DNA of 64,000 nt from Bradyrhizobium zhengyangense (GTDB lineage: Bacteria; Pseudomonadota; Alphaproteobacteria; Rhizobiales; Xanthobacteraceae): assembly GCF_022012435.1 (NCBI RefSeq), contig NZ_JAKLUA010000002.1, forward strand, positions 434,001 through 498,000. The letters are read 5' to 3'. The stretch's first letter is position 1. Each line of letters opens with the position of its first letter. The notes below the pieces were generated by a model. That model saw only the letters and a program-made list of their open reading frames with translations, did not search any database and was not told the DNA's origin. This document shows positions 1 through 9,223 of the stretch, piece by piece. Both the position numbers and the translations under genes were made by a program.

Positions 1-2
1 CG

Positions 3-638
3 GACTGGACGCAGACGCTCGGCATGACCTTCTCGATCATGCTGTGGATGCCCTCCTGGGGCGGCATGATCAACGGCCTGATGACGCTGTCGGGTGCGTG
101 GGACAAGCTGCGGACTGACCCCGTGCTGCGCATGCTCGTCGTCTCCGTCGCCTTCTACGGCATGTCGACCTTCGAGGGACCGATGATGTCGATCAAGGTG
201 GTCAACTCGCTCAGCCACTACACCGACTGGACCATCGGCCACGTGCATTCCGGCGCGCTCGGCTGGGTCGGCTTCGTCTCCTTCGGCGCACTGTACTGCC
301 TGGTGCCGTGGGCGTGGAATCGCAAGGGCCTCTACAGCCTGAAGCTCGTGAACTGGCACTTCTGGATCGCAACGCTCGGAATCGTGCTCTACATCTCGGC
401 GATGTGGGTGTCCGGCATCCTCCAGGGCCTGATGTGGCGCGCCTATACCTCGCTCGGCTTCCTCGAATATTCCTTCATCGAGACCGTCGAGGCGATGCAT
501 CCCTTCTACATCATCCGTGCCGCCGGCGGTGCGCTGTTCCTGATCGGCGCGCTGATCATGGCCTACAATCTGTGGATGACGGTTCGCGTCGGCGAGCAGG
601 AAGTCCAGATGCCCGTCGCTCTTCAGCCGGCGGAATGA
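3..638 (+). CDS. fixN: cbb3-type cytochrome c oxidase subunit I, FixN, 3' part only
   Basis: The open frame runs in from the window edge, so the N-terminal part with most haem and copper ligands lies outside. The 211 visible residues are the last hydrophobic helices of a haem-copper oxidase subunit I (stretches such as [21 protein letters not shown] and a final [17 protein letters not shown]). Identity rests on this and on fixO, fixQ and fixP following directly. FixN is the catalytic inner-membrane subunit that reduces O2 at very low concentration in microaerobic cells and nodules. Its stop lies 11 bases before the fixO start, so the genes are one operon. Its promoter, normally FixK-controlled, is not in this window. 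Confidence 0.95.
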   Translation, partial: DWTQTLGMTFSIMLWMPSWGGMINGLMTLSGAWDKLRTDPVLRMLVVSVAFYGMSTFEGPMMSIKVVNSLSHYTDWTIGHVHSGALGWVGFVSFGALYCLVPWAWNRKGLYSLKLVNWHFWIATLGIVLYISAMWVSGILQGLMWRAYTSLGFLEYSFIETVEAMHPFYIIRAAGGALFLIGALIMAYNLWMTVRVGEQEVQMPVALQPAE

Positions 639-649
639 GGAGCAACACC

Positions 650-1384
650 ATGTCGTTCTGGACACGCCACCAAGTCTTCGAAAAGAACTCGATCATCCTG
701 GTCGTCGGCATTCTGCTGGTGATCGCGATCGGTGGTCTCGTCGAGATCACCCCGCTGTTCTACCTCAAGAGCACGATCGAGGTGGTCGACGGCGTCAGGC
801 CCTACACGCCGCTCGAGCTGGCGGGGCGCAACATCTACGTCCGCGAAGGCTGCTATCTCTGCCACTCGCAGATGATCCGGCCGCTGCGCGACGAGGTCGA
901 GCGCTACGGCCACTTCTCGCTCGCCGCCGAAAGCATGTTCGACCACCCGTTCCAGTGGGGCTCGAAGCGCACCGGTCCTGACCTTGCCCGCGTCGGCGCC
1001 AAATATTCCGACGACTGGCACGTCACCCATCTGACCAATCCGCGTGCGATCGTGCCGCAGTCGGTAATGCCGGGTTATCCGTTCCTCAGCTCAACGGAAG
1101 TCGATCCGGAGACCATCGCCGATCACATGCGCACGCTGCGGACCGTCGGCGTTCCCTATACCGACGACCAGATCGCCAACGCGGCCGCCGACATGAAGGC
1201 CCAGGCCGATCCCGACAATGCCGGCGCGGATGCCTTCACCAAGCGCTACGCCAAGGCCGTCGTGCGTAATTTCGACGGCAAGACCGGAACGCCGACCGAG
1301 ATGGACGCGCTGATCGCCTACTTGCAGATGCTCGGCACTCTGGTCGACTTCAAGCTCTACAACGAGAAAGCCAATCTTCGCTGA
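650..1384 (+). CDS. fixO: cbb3 oxidase monohaem cytochrome c subunit II, FixO
   Basis: A 244-residue protein, the usual FixO length. An N-terminal membrane anchor spans about residues 14–33, followed by a periplasmic domain with one haem c site, CYLCH at residues 68–72. It passes electrons from FixP to the FixN active site. The ATG after GAGGAGCAACACC is the start; a longer upstream frame (back to 308) overlaps fixN and is not credible. fixQ starts 13 bases downstream. Confidence 0.96.
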   Translation: MSFWTRHQVFEKNSIILVVGILLVIAIGGLVEITPLFYLKSTIEVVDGVRPYTPLELAGRNIYVREGCYLCHSQMIRPLRDEVERYGHFSLAAESMFDHPFQWGSKRTGPDLARVGAKYSDDWHVTHLTNPRAIVPQSVMPGYPFLSSTEVDPETIADHMRTLRTVGVPYTDDQIANAAADMKAQADPDNAGADAFTKRYAKAVVRNFDGKTGTPTEMDALIAYLQMLGTLVDFKLYNEKANLR

Positions 1385-1397
1385 GAAGGCATCACCG

Positions 1398-1562
1398 ATG
1401 AAAGCCATCCTGACACTCGACAATCTCGCATCCGGTCTCGTGACCACGATCTGGACGCCGGTCTTCGTCGCGATCTTTCTCGCGATCATCGCCTACGCAT
1501 TCTGGCCCCGCAACAAGGCCGCCTTCGACGAAGCAGCCAGTCTGCCGTTGCGGGAGGAGTAA
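1398..1562 (+). CDS. fixQ: cbb3 oxidase small subunit IV, FixQ (CcoQ)
   Basis: A 54-residue protein starting MKAILTLDN, with one membrane helix at about residues 18–35 (TIWTPVFVAIFLAIIAYAFW) followed by a short charged cytoplasmic tail. Size, single helix, the FWP.N.. pattern after it and the place between fixO and fixP identify FixQ/CcoQ, which stabilises the assembled cbb3 complex. Its last codons carry the GGAGGAGT that serves as ribosome site for fixP, whose ATG is six bases past the stop. Confidence 0.93.
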   Translation: MKAILTLDNLASGLVTTIWTPVFVAIFLAIIAYAFWPRNKAAFDEAASLPLREE

Positions 1563-1568
1563 GAGATC

Positions 1569-2444
1569 ATGACCGATCATCAAAGTGAATTCGATTCCGT
1601 CACCGGCAGGTCCACGACCGGGCATGAGTGGGATGGCATCAAGGAGCTCAACACGCCGCTGCCGCGCTGGTGGGTGATTACATTCTATCTCACCATCATC
1701 TGGGCGATCGGATACTGGATCGTCTATCCGGCCTGGCCGCTGATCTCCAGCAACACGCGCGGTGTGATCGGCTACTCGTCGCGCGCCGACGTCGCGGTCG
1801 AGCTCGCCAACCTTGAGAAGATCAGGGGCGACAAGATGGTGGCGCTGGGTGCGGCCTCGCTGGCCGACATCGAGAAGGATCCGGCCTTGCTGGCGCTCGC
1901 CCGTGCCAAGGGCAAGACCGTGTTCGGCGACAATTGCGCGCCGTGTCACGGCTCTGGCGCGGCCGGCGCCAAGGGCTTTCCGAACCTGAACGACGACGAC
2001 TGGCTGTGGGGCGGCACGCTCGACCAGATCATGCAGACCATCCAGTTCGGCGCACGCTCGGGTCATGCCAAGACCCACGAGGGCCAGATGCTCGCCTTCG
2101 GCAAGGACGGCGTGCTGAAGCCGGACGAGATCGTCACGGTGGCCAATTATGTCCGATCGCTGTCGGGTCTTCCGACCCGAAAGGGCTACGACGCTGCCAA
2201 AGGCGAGAAGATTTTTGCCGACAATTGCGTCGCCTGCCACGGCGACGGCGGCAAGGGCAACCAGGAACTCGGCGCGCCGAACCTGACCGACAAGATCTGG
2301 CTCTACGGCTCGGACGAGGCAATTCTGATCGAGACAATCACGAATGGCCGTGCCGGCGTCATGCCGGCCTGGGAAGGGCGGCTCGATCCCGCCACCATCA
2401 AGGCGATGGCGGTTTACGTCCACTCGCTGGGTGGTGGAAAATAG
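1569..2444 (+). CDS. fixP: cbb3 oxidase dihaem cytochrome c subunit III, FixP
   Basis: A 291-residue protein. One membrane anchor lies at about residues 35–57, then two cytochrome c domains with haem sites CAPCH (123–127) and CVACH (220–224). Each is followed by a methionine region typical of His/Met ligation. FixP accepts electrons from the bc1 complex or soluble cytochromes and hands them to FixO. Strong ribosome site GGGAGGAG at the end of fixQ. It is the last gene of the fixNOQP unit; a hairpin follows after 26 bases. Confidence 0.96.
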   Translation: MTDHQSEFDSVTGRSTTGHEWDGIKELNTPLPRWWVITFYLTIIWAIGYWIVYPAWPLISSNTRGVIGYSSRADVAVELANLEKIRGDKMVALGAASLADIEKDPALLALARAKGKTVFGDNCAPCHGSGAAGAKGFPNLNDDDWLWGGTLDQIMQTIQFGARSGHAKTHEGQMLAFGKDGVLKPDEIVTVANYVRSLSGLPTRKGYDAAKGEKIFADNCVACHGDGGKGNQELGAPNLTDKIWLYGSDEAILIETITNGRAGVMPAWEGRLDPATIKAMAVYVHSLGGGK

Positions 2445-2470
2445 CCTGAAAACTGACGATCGGCGGCAGG

Positions 2471-2497
2471 CGGGGGCGAATAAAATCGCCCCCGTTT
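2471..2497 (+). terminator. stem-loop after fixP
   Basis: A perfect 9-bp stem, CGGGGGCGA (2471–2479) with TCGCCCCCG (2486–2494), loop ATAAAA, followed by TTT. It lies between fixP and the FixK-type box before fixG, so it probably ends or attenuates the fixNOQP transcript. The T run is short, so complete termination is uncertain. Confidence 0.6.
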
Positions 2498-2509
2498 GCG
2501 CTGGATCAA
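2496..2509 (+). promoter_or_regulatory. FixK/FNR-type binding box upstream of fixG
   Basis: TTGCGCTGGATCAA fits TTG(A/C)-N6-(T/G)CAA, the FixK2 consensus of Bradyrhizobium. Its centre is about 63 bases before the fixG ATG, leaving room for a class II promoter with a start about 41 bases downstream. The neighbour is a gene set known to be FixK2-activated. The box directly abuts the preceding hairpin. Confidence 0.78.
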
Positions 2510-2565
2510 CGGACCCAGCGACGTCGGGTCTAGGTTTAATCGCACCTCCCGAGGCGACTTGAGCG

Positions 2566-4032
2566 ATGAACAAGACCGTGAACCCGAAAGACCTCACATC
2601 GGATGATGACTACGGGCCGCTCTACGCAGCCCGCAAGAAGGTCTATCCCCAGAGCGTCTCCGGCACCTTCCGCCGGATCAAATGGGGCCTGATGGCGTTT
2701 TGCCTCGGCGTCTACTACTTCCTGCCTTTCGTGCGCTGGAACCGCGGCCTTGGTGCCCCCAGCCAGGCGGTGCTGATCGATCTTCCCAACAGCCGCTTCT
2801 ACTTCTTCTTCATCGAGCTGTGGCCGCAGGAGGTCTATTACTTCACCGGCCTCCTGATCGTTGCCGCCGTGGCGCTGTTCCTGATGAACTCGGTCGGCGG
2901 CCGCATCTGGTGCGGCTATCTCTGCCCGCAGACGGTCTGGACTGATCTGTTCTACGCCGTCGAGCGCCTGATCGAGGGCGACCGGCGCGAGCGGATGAAG
3001 AAGGATGCGTCGAAAGATCCGATGAAGCTCGAGCGCATCTCCGAGATCCTGCTCAAGCATTCGATCTGGCTGCTGATCGCCTGGTGGACCGGCGGCGCCT
3101 GGGTGCTCTATTTCAACGACGCGCCGACGCTGGTAAAGGAGCTCGTCACCTTCCAGGGACCGATGATCGCCTATATCTGGATCGGCATCCTGACCGCAAC
3201 GACCTACGTGCTCGCCGGTTACATGCGCGAGCAGGTCTGCACCTATATGTGCCCGTGGCCGCGGATCCAGGCCGCACTCACCGACGAATGGGCGCTCAAC
3301 GTCACCTATCGCTACGACCGCGGCGAGAAGCGTACATCCGTGAAGAAGGCCGCCGAGCTGCGCGCGCTCGGTGAGCAAGTCGGGGATTGCGTCGACTGCT
3401 ACCAATGCGTCGCGGTTTGCCCGACCGGCATCGACATCCGCAACGGGCCGCAGCTCGAATGCATCCAGTGCGGGCTCTGCATCGACGCCTGCGACAACGT
3501 CATGACCAAGATCGGCCGGCCAACCCGCCTGATTGCCTACGACAACGACATCAACATCCACCGCCGCCAGGAAGGCAAAGCGCCGATCTATCGGATCGTC
3601 CGTCCGCGCACCATGGTCTACAGCGCGATCATCGCGGCGGTCGGCGGCTTCATGATCTATGTGCTGGCGACCCGCACCCTTCTCGACATCAACGTGCTGC
3701 ACGACCGCAACCCGGTTGCGGTCAGGCTCAGCGACGGGTCGATTCGCAATGCCTACACTGCGCGGCTTTTGAACAAGAGCGGACATGATCGCGTGATTGC
3801 GATCGATATCGATGGCCCGGTCAATTCGACGATCCATGTCGTCGGTGTTGATTCCGTGACGCCGGACCGCCCGATGATCGTGATCCCCCGCGACTCTACC
3901 AGCGAGCTGCGCCTGCTCGTCACCGCGCCGGCCGAGGGCAATCAGGAGAAGTCGATCCCGGTTCGCTTCCGCGTCACGGATATCGGACTCGGCGAGGCTG
4001 CATCCACCACAGACAATTTCGTCGCGCCGTAG
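2566..4032 (+). CDS. fixG: cbb3 oxidase accessory iron–sulfur protein, FixG (CcoG)
   Basis: A 488-residue polytopic membrane protein with a cytoplasmic ferredoxin domain. Visible are CGYLCP and CTYMCP motifs in the membrane part and two [4Fe-4S] motifs, CVDCYQCVAVCP from residue 275 and CIQCGLCIDACD from residue 299. A C-terminal immunoglobulin-like extracytoplasmic domain starts at about residue 375. FixG/CcoG is needed for cbb3 assembly and is thought to reduce Cu(II) for delivery to the oxidase. It opens the fixGHIS unit; fixH follows after 15 bases. Confidence 0.96.
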   Translation: MNKTVNPKDLTSDDDYGPLYAARKKVYPQSVSGTFRRIKWGLMAFCLGVYYFLPFVRWNRGLGAPSQAVLIDLPNSRFYFFFIELWPQEVYYFTGLLIVAAVALFLMNSVGGRIWCGYLCPQTVWTDLFYAVERLIEGDRRERMKKDASKDPMKLERISEILLKHSIWLLIAWWTGGAWVLYFNDAPTLVKELVTFQGPMIAYIWIGILTATTYVLAGYMREQVCTYMCPWPRIQAALTDEWALNVTYRYDRGEKRTSVKKAAELRALGEQVGDCVDCYQCVAVCPTGIDIRNGPQLECIQCGLCIDACDNVMTKIGRPTRLIAYDNDINIHRRQEGKAPIYRIVRPRTMVYSAIIAAVGGFMIYVLATRTLLDINVLHDRNPVAVRLSDGSIRNAYTARLLNKSGHDRVIAIDIDGPVNSTIHVVGVDSVTPDRPMIVIPRDSTSELRLLVTAPAEGNQEKSIPVRFRVTDIGLGEAASTTDNFVAP

Positions 4033-4047
4033 GACCAGGAGACTGAC

Positions 4048-4533
4048 ATGGCAACCAAGCCGCTGACCGGAACAAAGGTCTTCCTGATGCTCGTCGCCTT
4101 CTTTGGCGTCGTGATCGGTGTCAACGTCACCATGATGAAGCTCGCGATTGCGACGCTGCCCGGCACTGATGTCGACAGCCCCTATGCCGCGGGCCTCGCC
4201 TATGATCGCGAGATCGCGGCGGCACAGGACCAGGCCGCGCGCAAATGGCAGGTCAACGCCCACATCGAGCGTCGCGCCGACGGCAATGCCGTGCTTCAGG
4301 TCGAGGCGCGCGACGCAGCGGGCCAGCCGGTCACGGGATTGAAATTCGGCGGGCGCCTGGAACGGCCGACCGACAAGCGCGCCGATCTCGCGGTCGAACT
4401 CGCGGAGGCCGGCATCGGCATCTATCGCGGCAATGCCGCTTCCGTCGCGCCGGGCCAATGGGATCTCGTCATCGAGGGCGATGCCGGGGGTGAGCGCGTA
4501 TTCCTGTCGCGCAACCGCGTGATCCTGAACTGA
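4048..4533 (+). CDS. fixH: cbb3 oxidase assembly protein FixH
   Basis: A 161-residue protein with one N-terminal membrane helix at about residues 11–33 and a periplasmic beta-rich domain. The YAAGLAYDREIAAAQ segment is characteristic of FixH/CcoH. FixH is required for stable assembly of the oxidase and contacts the copper ATPase FixI. Ribosome site CAGGAGACTGAC. It sits between fixG and fixI with gaps of 15 and 10 bases. Confidence 0.93.
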   Translation: MATKPLTGTKVFLMLVAFFGVVIGVNVTMMKLAIATLPGTDVDSPYAAGLAYDREIAAAQDQAARKWQVNAHIERRADGNAVLQVEARDAAGQPVTGLKFGGRLERPTDKRADLAVELAEAGIGIYRGNAASVAPGQWDLVIEGDAGGERVFLSRNRVILN

Positions 4534-4543
4534 AGGTCGCGCC

Positions 4544-6733
4544 ATGCAGGTGACACGCGATTTCTCCCACTACGTCCGCGCCGCAGGCGCAGGCGTTCAG
4601 CACATCGACCTCGCGGTCGAAGGCGTTCACTGCGCCGGCTGCATGGCCAAGATCGAGCGTGGCCTGTCCGCGATTCCCGATGTCACGCTGGCGCGGGTGA
4701 ACCTTACCGACCGGCGCGTCGCGCTGGAATGGAAAGAGGGCACGCTCGATCCCGCCCGCTTCATCGACCGGCTCGAGGAACTCGGCTACAAGGCCTATCC
4801 CTACGAGACCGAGAGCGCGGAAGCGACTGAAGTCGCGGAATCGCGTTTCCTGCTGCGCTGTCTCGGCGTTGCCGCTTTTGCCACCATGAACGTGATGATG
4901 TTGTCGATCCCCGTGTGGTCGGGCAACGTTTCGGACATGCTGCCCGAGCAGCGCGACTTCTTCCACTGGCTGTCGGCGCTGATCGCGCTGCCGGCCGCGG
5001 CCTATGCCGGCCAGCCCTTCTTCCGCTCCGCCTGGCGGGCGCTGTCGAACAAGACCACCAACATGGACGTGCCGATCTCGATCGGCGTGTGCCTTGCGCT
5101 CGGCATGTCCGTGGTCGAGACGATCAACCACGCCGAGCATGCCTATTTCGACGCGGCGATCATGCTGCTGACCTTCCTGCTGGTCGGCCGCTTCCTCGAC
5201 CAGAACATGCGGCGGCGGACCCGCGCGGTCGCCGGCAACCTGGCGGCGCTGAAGGCGGAGACAGCGGCGAAGTTCGTCGGGCCCGATGAGATAACCCAGG
5301 TGCCGGTTGCCGCGATCAACCCCGGCGACATCGTGCTGCTGCGGCCGGGCGAGCGCTGCGCCGTCGATGGCACCGTGATCGAGGGACGCTCCGAAATCGA
5401 CCAGAGCCTGATCACCGGCGAGACGCTCTATGTCACGGCCGACCATGGCACCCCGGTCTATGCCGGCTCCATGAACATCTCAGGCACGCTGCGGGTGCGG
5501 GTTTCGGCCGCGTCGGAAGCTACGCTGCTCGCCGAGATCACGCGGCTGCTCGACAACGCGCTTGCCGCGCGCTCGCGCTACATGCGGCTCGCCGATCGCG
5601 CCTCGCGCCTCTATGCGCCGGTGGTGCATGCGACGGCGCTCATCACGGTTCTAGGCTGGGTCATCGCAGGTGCGAGCTGGCACGATGCGATCATCACTGG
5701 CGTTGCGGTGCTGATCATCACCTGTCCCTGTGCACTCGGGCTTGCGATTCCGACCGTGCAGACGGTGGCCTCGGGCGCGATGTTCAAGGCCGGTGTGCTG
5801 CTCAATTCCGGCGATGCCGTCGAGCGTCTTGCCGAGGCGGATCACGTCATCTTCGACAAGACCGGCACGCTGACGCTGCCCGATCTCGAGGTCACAAACG
5901 CAGCCGATATTCCCGCCGATATTTTCGAGCTTGCCGGCCGGCTTGCGCTGTCGAGCCATCATCCGGTCGCTGCCGCGGTCGCGCAGGCTGCGGGTGCAAA
6001 GTCTCCGATCGTGGGCGCGGTCGAGGAAGCCGGGCAGGGCGTCCGTGCCGTGGTGGAGGGTGTCGAGGTGCGGCTTGGCCGGCCGTCATTCTGCGGCGCC
6101 GAGGCTCTGGTCGCTCACGCCACGCTGGATCCCGAAGCCTCCGTCGTGGCCTTCAGCAAGGGCGACGAAAAATTCATCCTCTCGGTGCGGCAGGGCCTAC
6201 GGCCGGATGCGCAGGCCGTGATCGCTGCGCTGAAGGATCGCAACATCGGCGTCGAGATCCTCTCCGGCGACCGGGAGCCCGCGGTGATTGCGGCAGCCCA
6301 CGCGCTCGGCATCGCCGAATGGCGCGCCGGCGTCACGCCCGCGGACAAGATCGCACGGATCGAGGAGCTGAAGCGACGCGGCACCAAGGTCCTGATGGTC
6401 GGCGACGGCATGAACGATGCACCCTCGCTGGCGGCAGCCCATGTTTCGATGTCACCGATCTCGGCGGCACATCTGAGCCAGGCCACCGCCGATCTCGTCT
6501 TCCTCGGCCGGCCGCTGGCCCCGGTTGTCGCGGCCATCGATTCCGCGCGCAAGGCCCTGCACCTGATGCGGCAAAACCTCTGGCTTGCAATCGCCTATAA
6601 TGTGCTGGCCGTGCCGGTCGCGATCAGCGGCGTGGTGACGCCCTTGATTGCCGCAGCCGCCATGAGCGGATCCTCGATCCTGGTCATGCTGAACTCGCTG
6701 CGGGCCCGCAGCGCCTCACGGGAGATCGTGTGA
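4544..6733 (+). CDS. fixI: P1B-type copper-transporting ATPase FixI (CcoI)
   Basis: A 729-residue P-type ATPase. An N-terminal heavy-metal domain carries HCAGC (CAGC at residues 30–33). The transmembrane metal site is CPC at 394–396, the phosphorylation motif DKTGT starts at residue 438, an SHHPVA nucleotide-binding motif follows and the hinge is GDGMNDAPS near the end. FixI supplies copper for the binuclear centre of FixN. Its stop overlaps the fixS start (TGATG), so translation of the two is probably coupled. Confidence 0.96.
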   Translation: MQVTRDFSHYVRAAGAGVQHIDLAVEGVHCAGCMAKIERGLSAIPDVTLARVNLTDRRVALEWKEGTLDPARFIDRLEELGYKAYPYETESAEATEVAESRFLLRCLGVAAFATMNVMMLSIPVWSGNVSDMLPEQRDFFHWLSALIALPAAAYAGQPFFRSAWRALSNKTTNMDVPISIGVCLALGMSVVETINHAEHAYFDAAIMLLTFLLVGRFLDQNMRRRTRAVAGNLAALKAETAAKFVGPDEITQVPVAAINPGDIVLLRPGERCAVDGTVIEGRSEIDQSLITGETLYVTADHGTPVYAGSMNISGTLRVRVSAASEATLLAEITRLLDNALAARSRYMRLADRASRLYAPVVHATALITVLGWVIAGASWHDAIITGVAVLIITCPCALGLAIPTVQTVASGAMFKAGVLLNSGDAVERLAEADHVIFDKTGTLTLPDLEVTNAADIPADIFELAGRLALSSHHPVAAAVAQAAGAKSPIVGAVEEAGQGVRAVVEGVEVRLGRPSFCGAEALVAHATLDPEASVVAFSKGDEKFILSVRQGLRPDAQAVIAALKDRNIGVEILSGDREPAVIAAAHALGIAEWRAGVTPADKIARIEELKRRGTKVLMVGDGMNDAPSLAAAHVSMSPISAAHLSQATADLVFLGRPLAPVVAAIDSARKALHLMRQNLWLAIAYNVLAVPVAISGVVTPLIAAAAMSGSSILVMLNSLRARSASREIV

Positions 6734-6903
6734 TGGAGATCCTGGTGATCCTGGTGCCGCTGGCGCTGATGCTTGGAGGTGCGGGCCTTGCCGCCTTTTT
6801 CTGGTCGCTCCGCAGCGGGCAGTACGACGATCTTGACGGTGCCGCCTGGCGGGCGATTGCGGACGACGACCCGCCGCCGCAAGAGGCGCCAGCAAAGCGT
6901 TAA
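6733..6903 (+). CDS. fixS: cbb3 oxidase maturation small protein FixS (CcoS)
   Basis: A 56-residue protein with one membrane helix at about residues 4–25 (VILVPLALMLGGAGLAAFFW). The following SGQYDDLDGAAWR segment is the CcoS signature (W-x-(L/I)-x-(S/N)-x-Q-(F/Y)-D-D-L/P). FixS is needed for cofactor insertion into the oxidase. It begins inside the fixI stop codon and ends the fixGHIS unit. Confidence 0.93.
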   Translation: MEILVILVPLALMLGGAGLAAFFWSLRSGQYDDLDGAAWRAIADDDPPPQEAPAKR

Positions 6904-7033
6904 CGCATCCTCGGTTCCGTAAGCTTTCTGCACTCCCTCCCGGACGATGGTTGCTGGACGGCCGATGGTCGTCGGGCGTAACAATGAAGGAGGATTCTGC
7001 GTAAGGCTCTTTCGGAGCAGGAGTGCGACGGGC

Positions 7034-8176
7034 ATGCAAGGAAATGCCGGGGTGTGCAGGCCGAGCGACCTGCCGGGACAGGTCGTGCTGGTGCTGCAAG
7101 GCGGCGGCGCGCTCGGGGCCTATCAGGCGGGCGTCTACCAGGCCCTGCACGAGGCGGGCATCGAGCCGGACTGGGTGATCGGCACCTCGATCGGCGCCAT
7201 CAATGCCAGCCTGATCGCCGGCAATGCGCCGCAAGACCGGCTCGCGCGCCTGACGGAATTCTGGAAGCGGATGAAGCAGAAGCCGGTCTGGCCTCTGCCA
7301 ACAGGCATTCCCGGCTTCGATGACACGCTTGCATATTGGTCGACACTTGCCCACGGCATTGCCGGATTCTTCCAGCCCAATCCGCTGGCGCATGCCGGCG
7401 AGTGCTTCCCGCTGGGTGCCGATCGCGCCGGCTATTATTCGACCGCGCCGCTGGAGAGCACGCTGGCCGAGCTCGTCGATTTCGGCCGCGCCAATCGCGG
7501 CGCGCCGCGCCTCACGGTTGGTGCTGCGCATGTCGGCACCAGCCAGATGCGCTATTTCGACACGCGCGACTGCGAGCTGACCGTGAAGCACGTGATGGCC
7601 TCTGGCGCGCTGCCGCCGGCCTTCCCGGCGGTACGCATCGACGGCGAACTTTATTGGGACGGCGGCATTCTTTCGAACTCGCCGACGGAAGCCGTGTTCG
7701 ACGACAATCCGCGCCGGAATTCGCTGATCTTCTCCGTGCATCTGTGGAATCCCGTCGGCGCCGAGCCGACGACGATGAGAGAGGTCCTGACCCGGCACAA
7801 GGACGTGCAATATTCCAGCCGGATCACGAGCCAGATCGAGCGGCAGCAACAGGCCCATCGCCTGCGCCACGTCATCAACCAGCTTGCGGAGCGATTGCCC
7901 GAGGGCGAGCGCGATGATCCCGCGGTGAGGGAGTTGATCGGCTATGGCTGCTCGACGCGCATGCATGTCGTGCGGCTGCTGGCGCCGCAGCTCGAGCGCG
8001 AGACCCATACCAAGGACATCGACTTCAGCCTATCCGGCATCAAGCAGCGCTGGGATGCCGGCTATGCGCATACAAGGTCGGTGCTGGCGCGTGCGCCGTG
8101 GATCGGCGAGTTTGATCCGTTATCGGGCGTCGTGCTGCACGAGCATATCGACGAGATGCCGCTGGCGGCGGAGTAG
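7034..8176 (+). CDS. patatin-like phospholipase family protein (DUF3734 type)
   Basis: About 380 residues. The patatin core shows the oxyanion loop GGGALGAY from about residue 23, nucleophile motif GTSIG with Ser near 52, and the dyad Asp in DGG near residue 209. The C-terminal RITSQIERQQQAHRLRHV region resembles the DUF3734 extension of bacterial patatins, some of which affect polyhydroxybutyrate storage or membrane lipids. I chose the ATG preceded by CAGGAG; an upstream in-frame ATG at 6947 lacks a clear ribosome site. Substrate is unknown. It lies 130 bases after fixS and is probably transcribed separately. Confidence 0.85.
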   Translation: MQGNAGVCRPSDLPGQVVLVLQGGGALGAYQAGVYQALHEAGIEPDWVIGTSIGAINASLIAGNAPQDRLARLTEFWKRMKQKPVWPLPTGIPGFDDTLAYWSTLAHGIAGFFQPNPLAHAGECFPLGADRAGYYSTAPLESTLAELVDFGRANRGAPRLTVGAAHVGTSQMRYFDTRDCELTVKHVMASGALPPAFPAVRIDGELYWDGGILSNSPTEAVFDDNPRRNSLIFSVHLWNPVGAEPTTMREVLTRHKDVQYSSRITSQIERQQQAHRLRHVINQLAERLPEGERDDPAVRELIGYGCSTRMHVVRLLAPQLERETHTKDIDFSLSGIKQRWDAGYAHTRSVLARAPWIGEFDPLSGVVLHEHIDEMPLAAE

Positions 8177-8249
8177 CGGTTCGCTTCATCGAATTGCCAC
8201 AGGCCTTGTGGATCGTCGGCTCCGATCCATCGCCAGAAAGGCTCTGCAA

Positions 8250-9200
8250 GTGGTGTCCGCGAACGATCTCGAACTGGCTCTCGATCAGGTCCGCGCGCGT
8301 GCGGCGGGCCCGGTGCCCGGCGTGTTCGGTCCTGACACGGTCACCTGGCGGATCGACCGCGAGGCCGTGATCTTTCTCGGCGCCGGCCGCGCGCTTCTGC
8401 TTCAGCTCGCCCATCCCTGGGTCGCCGCCGCCATCGCCGAGCACTCCAAGACCTTTGCCGATCCGATCGGGCGCTTCCATCGCACCTTCGATATCGTCTT
8501 TGCCATGGTGTTCGGCTCGCTCGACCGGGCCATGCAATCGTCGCGTCAGCTGCACCGGCGCCATAGCATGATCGTTGGCGAGATGCCGGAGACCGTCGGT
8601 CCGTTCGCGGCAGGCTCGCGATACTGCGCCAACGACATCCCCTCTCTGCGCTGGGTTCATGCGACGCTGGTCGAGACTGCGCTGATGGCGCACGATCTGG
8701 TTCTGCCGCCGCTCTCGACGGAGGAGCGCGAGCGCTACTGGACCGAGAGTCGGACTTTCGGTGCGTTGTTCGGATTGACGGGCGACGATCTGCCGGCGGA
8801 TTGGTCCGGCTTCGCAGGCTACACGGCAGCGATGGCGCAGTCGGACACGCTGACCGTCAGTCCAGCCGCACGCGAGATCGCCGGGCAGATCTTTGGCGGC
8901 GCGCGTCCGTGGCTGCGGCCGCCGCGATGGTATCGCGCACTCACGGCGAGCCTGTTGCCGGAGCGCCTGCGCACGGGCTTTGGGTTTGAGTTCGACACGC
9001 GCGACAAGAGGGCGGCCGACAACGCCCTGGGTTGGATCAAGGGCACTTATCCTAAGCTACCTGACCGGCTTCGCTACGTCGGCCCTTATCAGGAAGCACA
9101 GGCGCGCTTGCGGGGAGAGATCCAGCCGGATTGGATGACGCGCTGTCTCAATCGCGCCTGGATCGGCCGGCCGCAGATGGATGTGCGCGGGAAGGGGTGA
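8250..9200 (+). CDS. oxygenase MpaB / DUF2236 family protein
   Basis: About 316 residues. Typical family features are GPDTVTWRI near the N-terminus, ALLLQLAHPWVAAAI, the SRQLHRRHSMI segment and WVHATLVETAL with a conserved histidine. The family includes latex-clearing and MpaB-type haem or metal oxygenases, but the substrate here is unknown. GTG is taken as start because AGAAAGG lies 8 bases upstream and the frame before it overlaps the patatin gene; GTG at 8253 is equally possible. It follows the patatin gene by 73 bases, so a two-gene unit is likely. Confidence 0.78.
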   Translation: MVSANDLELALDQVRARAAGPVPGVFGPDTVTWRIDREAVIFLGAGRALLLQLAHPWVAAAIAEHSKTFADPIGRFHRTFDIVFAMVFGSLDRAMQSSRQLHRRHSMIVGEMPETVGPFAAGSRYCANDIPSLRWVHATLVETALMAHDLVLPPLSTEERERYWTESRTFGALFGLTGDDLPADWSGFAGYTAAMAQSDTLTVSPAAREIAGQIFGGARPWLRPPRWYRALTASLLPERLRTGFGFEFDTRDKRAADNALGWIKGTYPKLPDRLRYVGPYQEAQARLRGEIQPDWMTRCLNRAWIGRPQMDVRGKG

Positions 9201-9223
9201 CGGGGCGTTGAGTGGCGTACACC

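Noticed and set aside
308..649. N-terminal extension of FixO into fixN
   Set aside because: FixO has its normal length from the ATG at 650 with a good ribosome site; the extension is an out-of-frame reading of fixN.
2536..4545. Minus-strand frame of 669 codons opposite fixG and fixH
   Set aside because: Antisense shadow of two certain genes; no recognisable domain.
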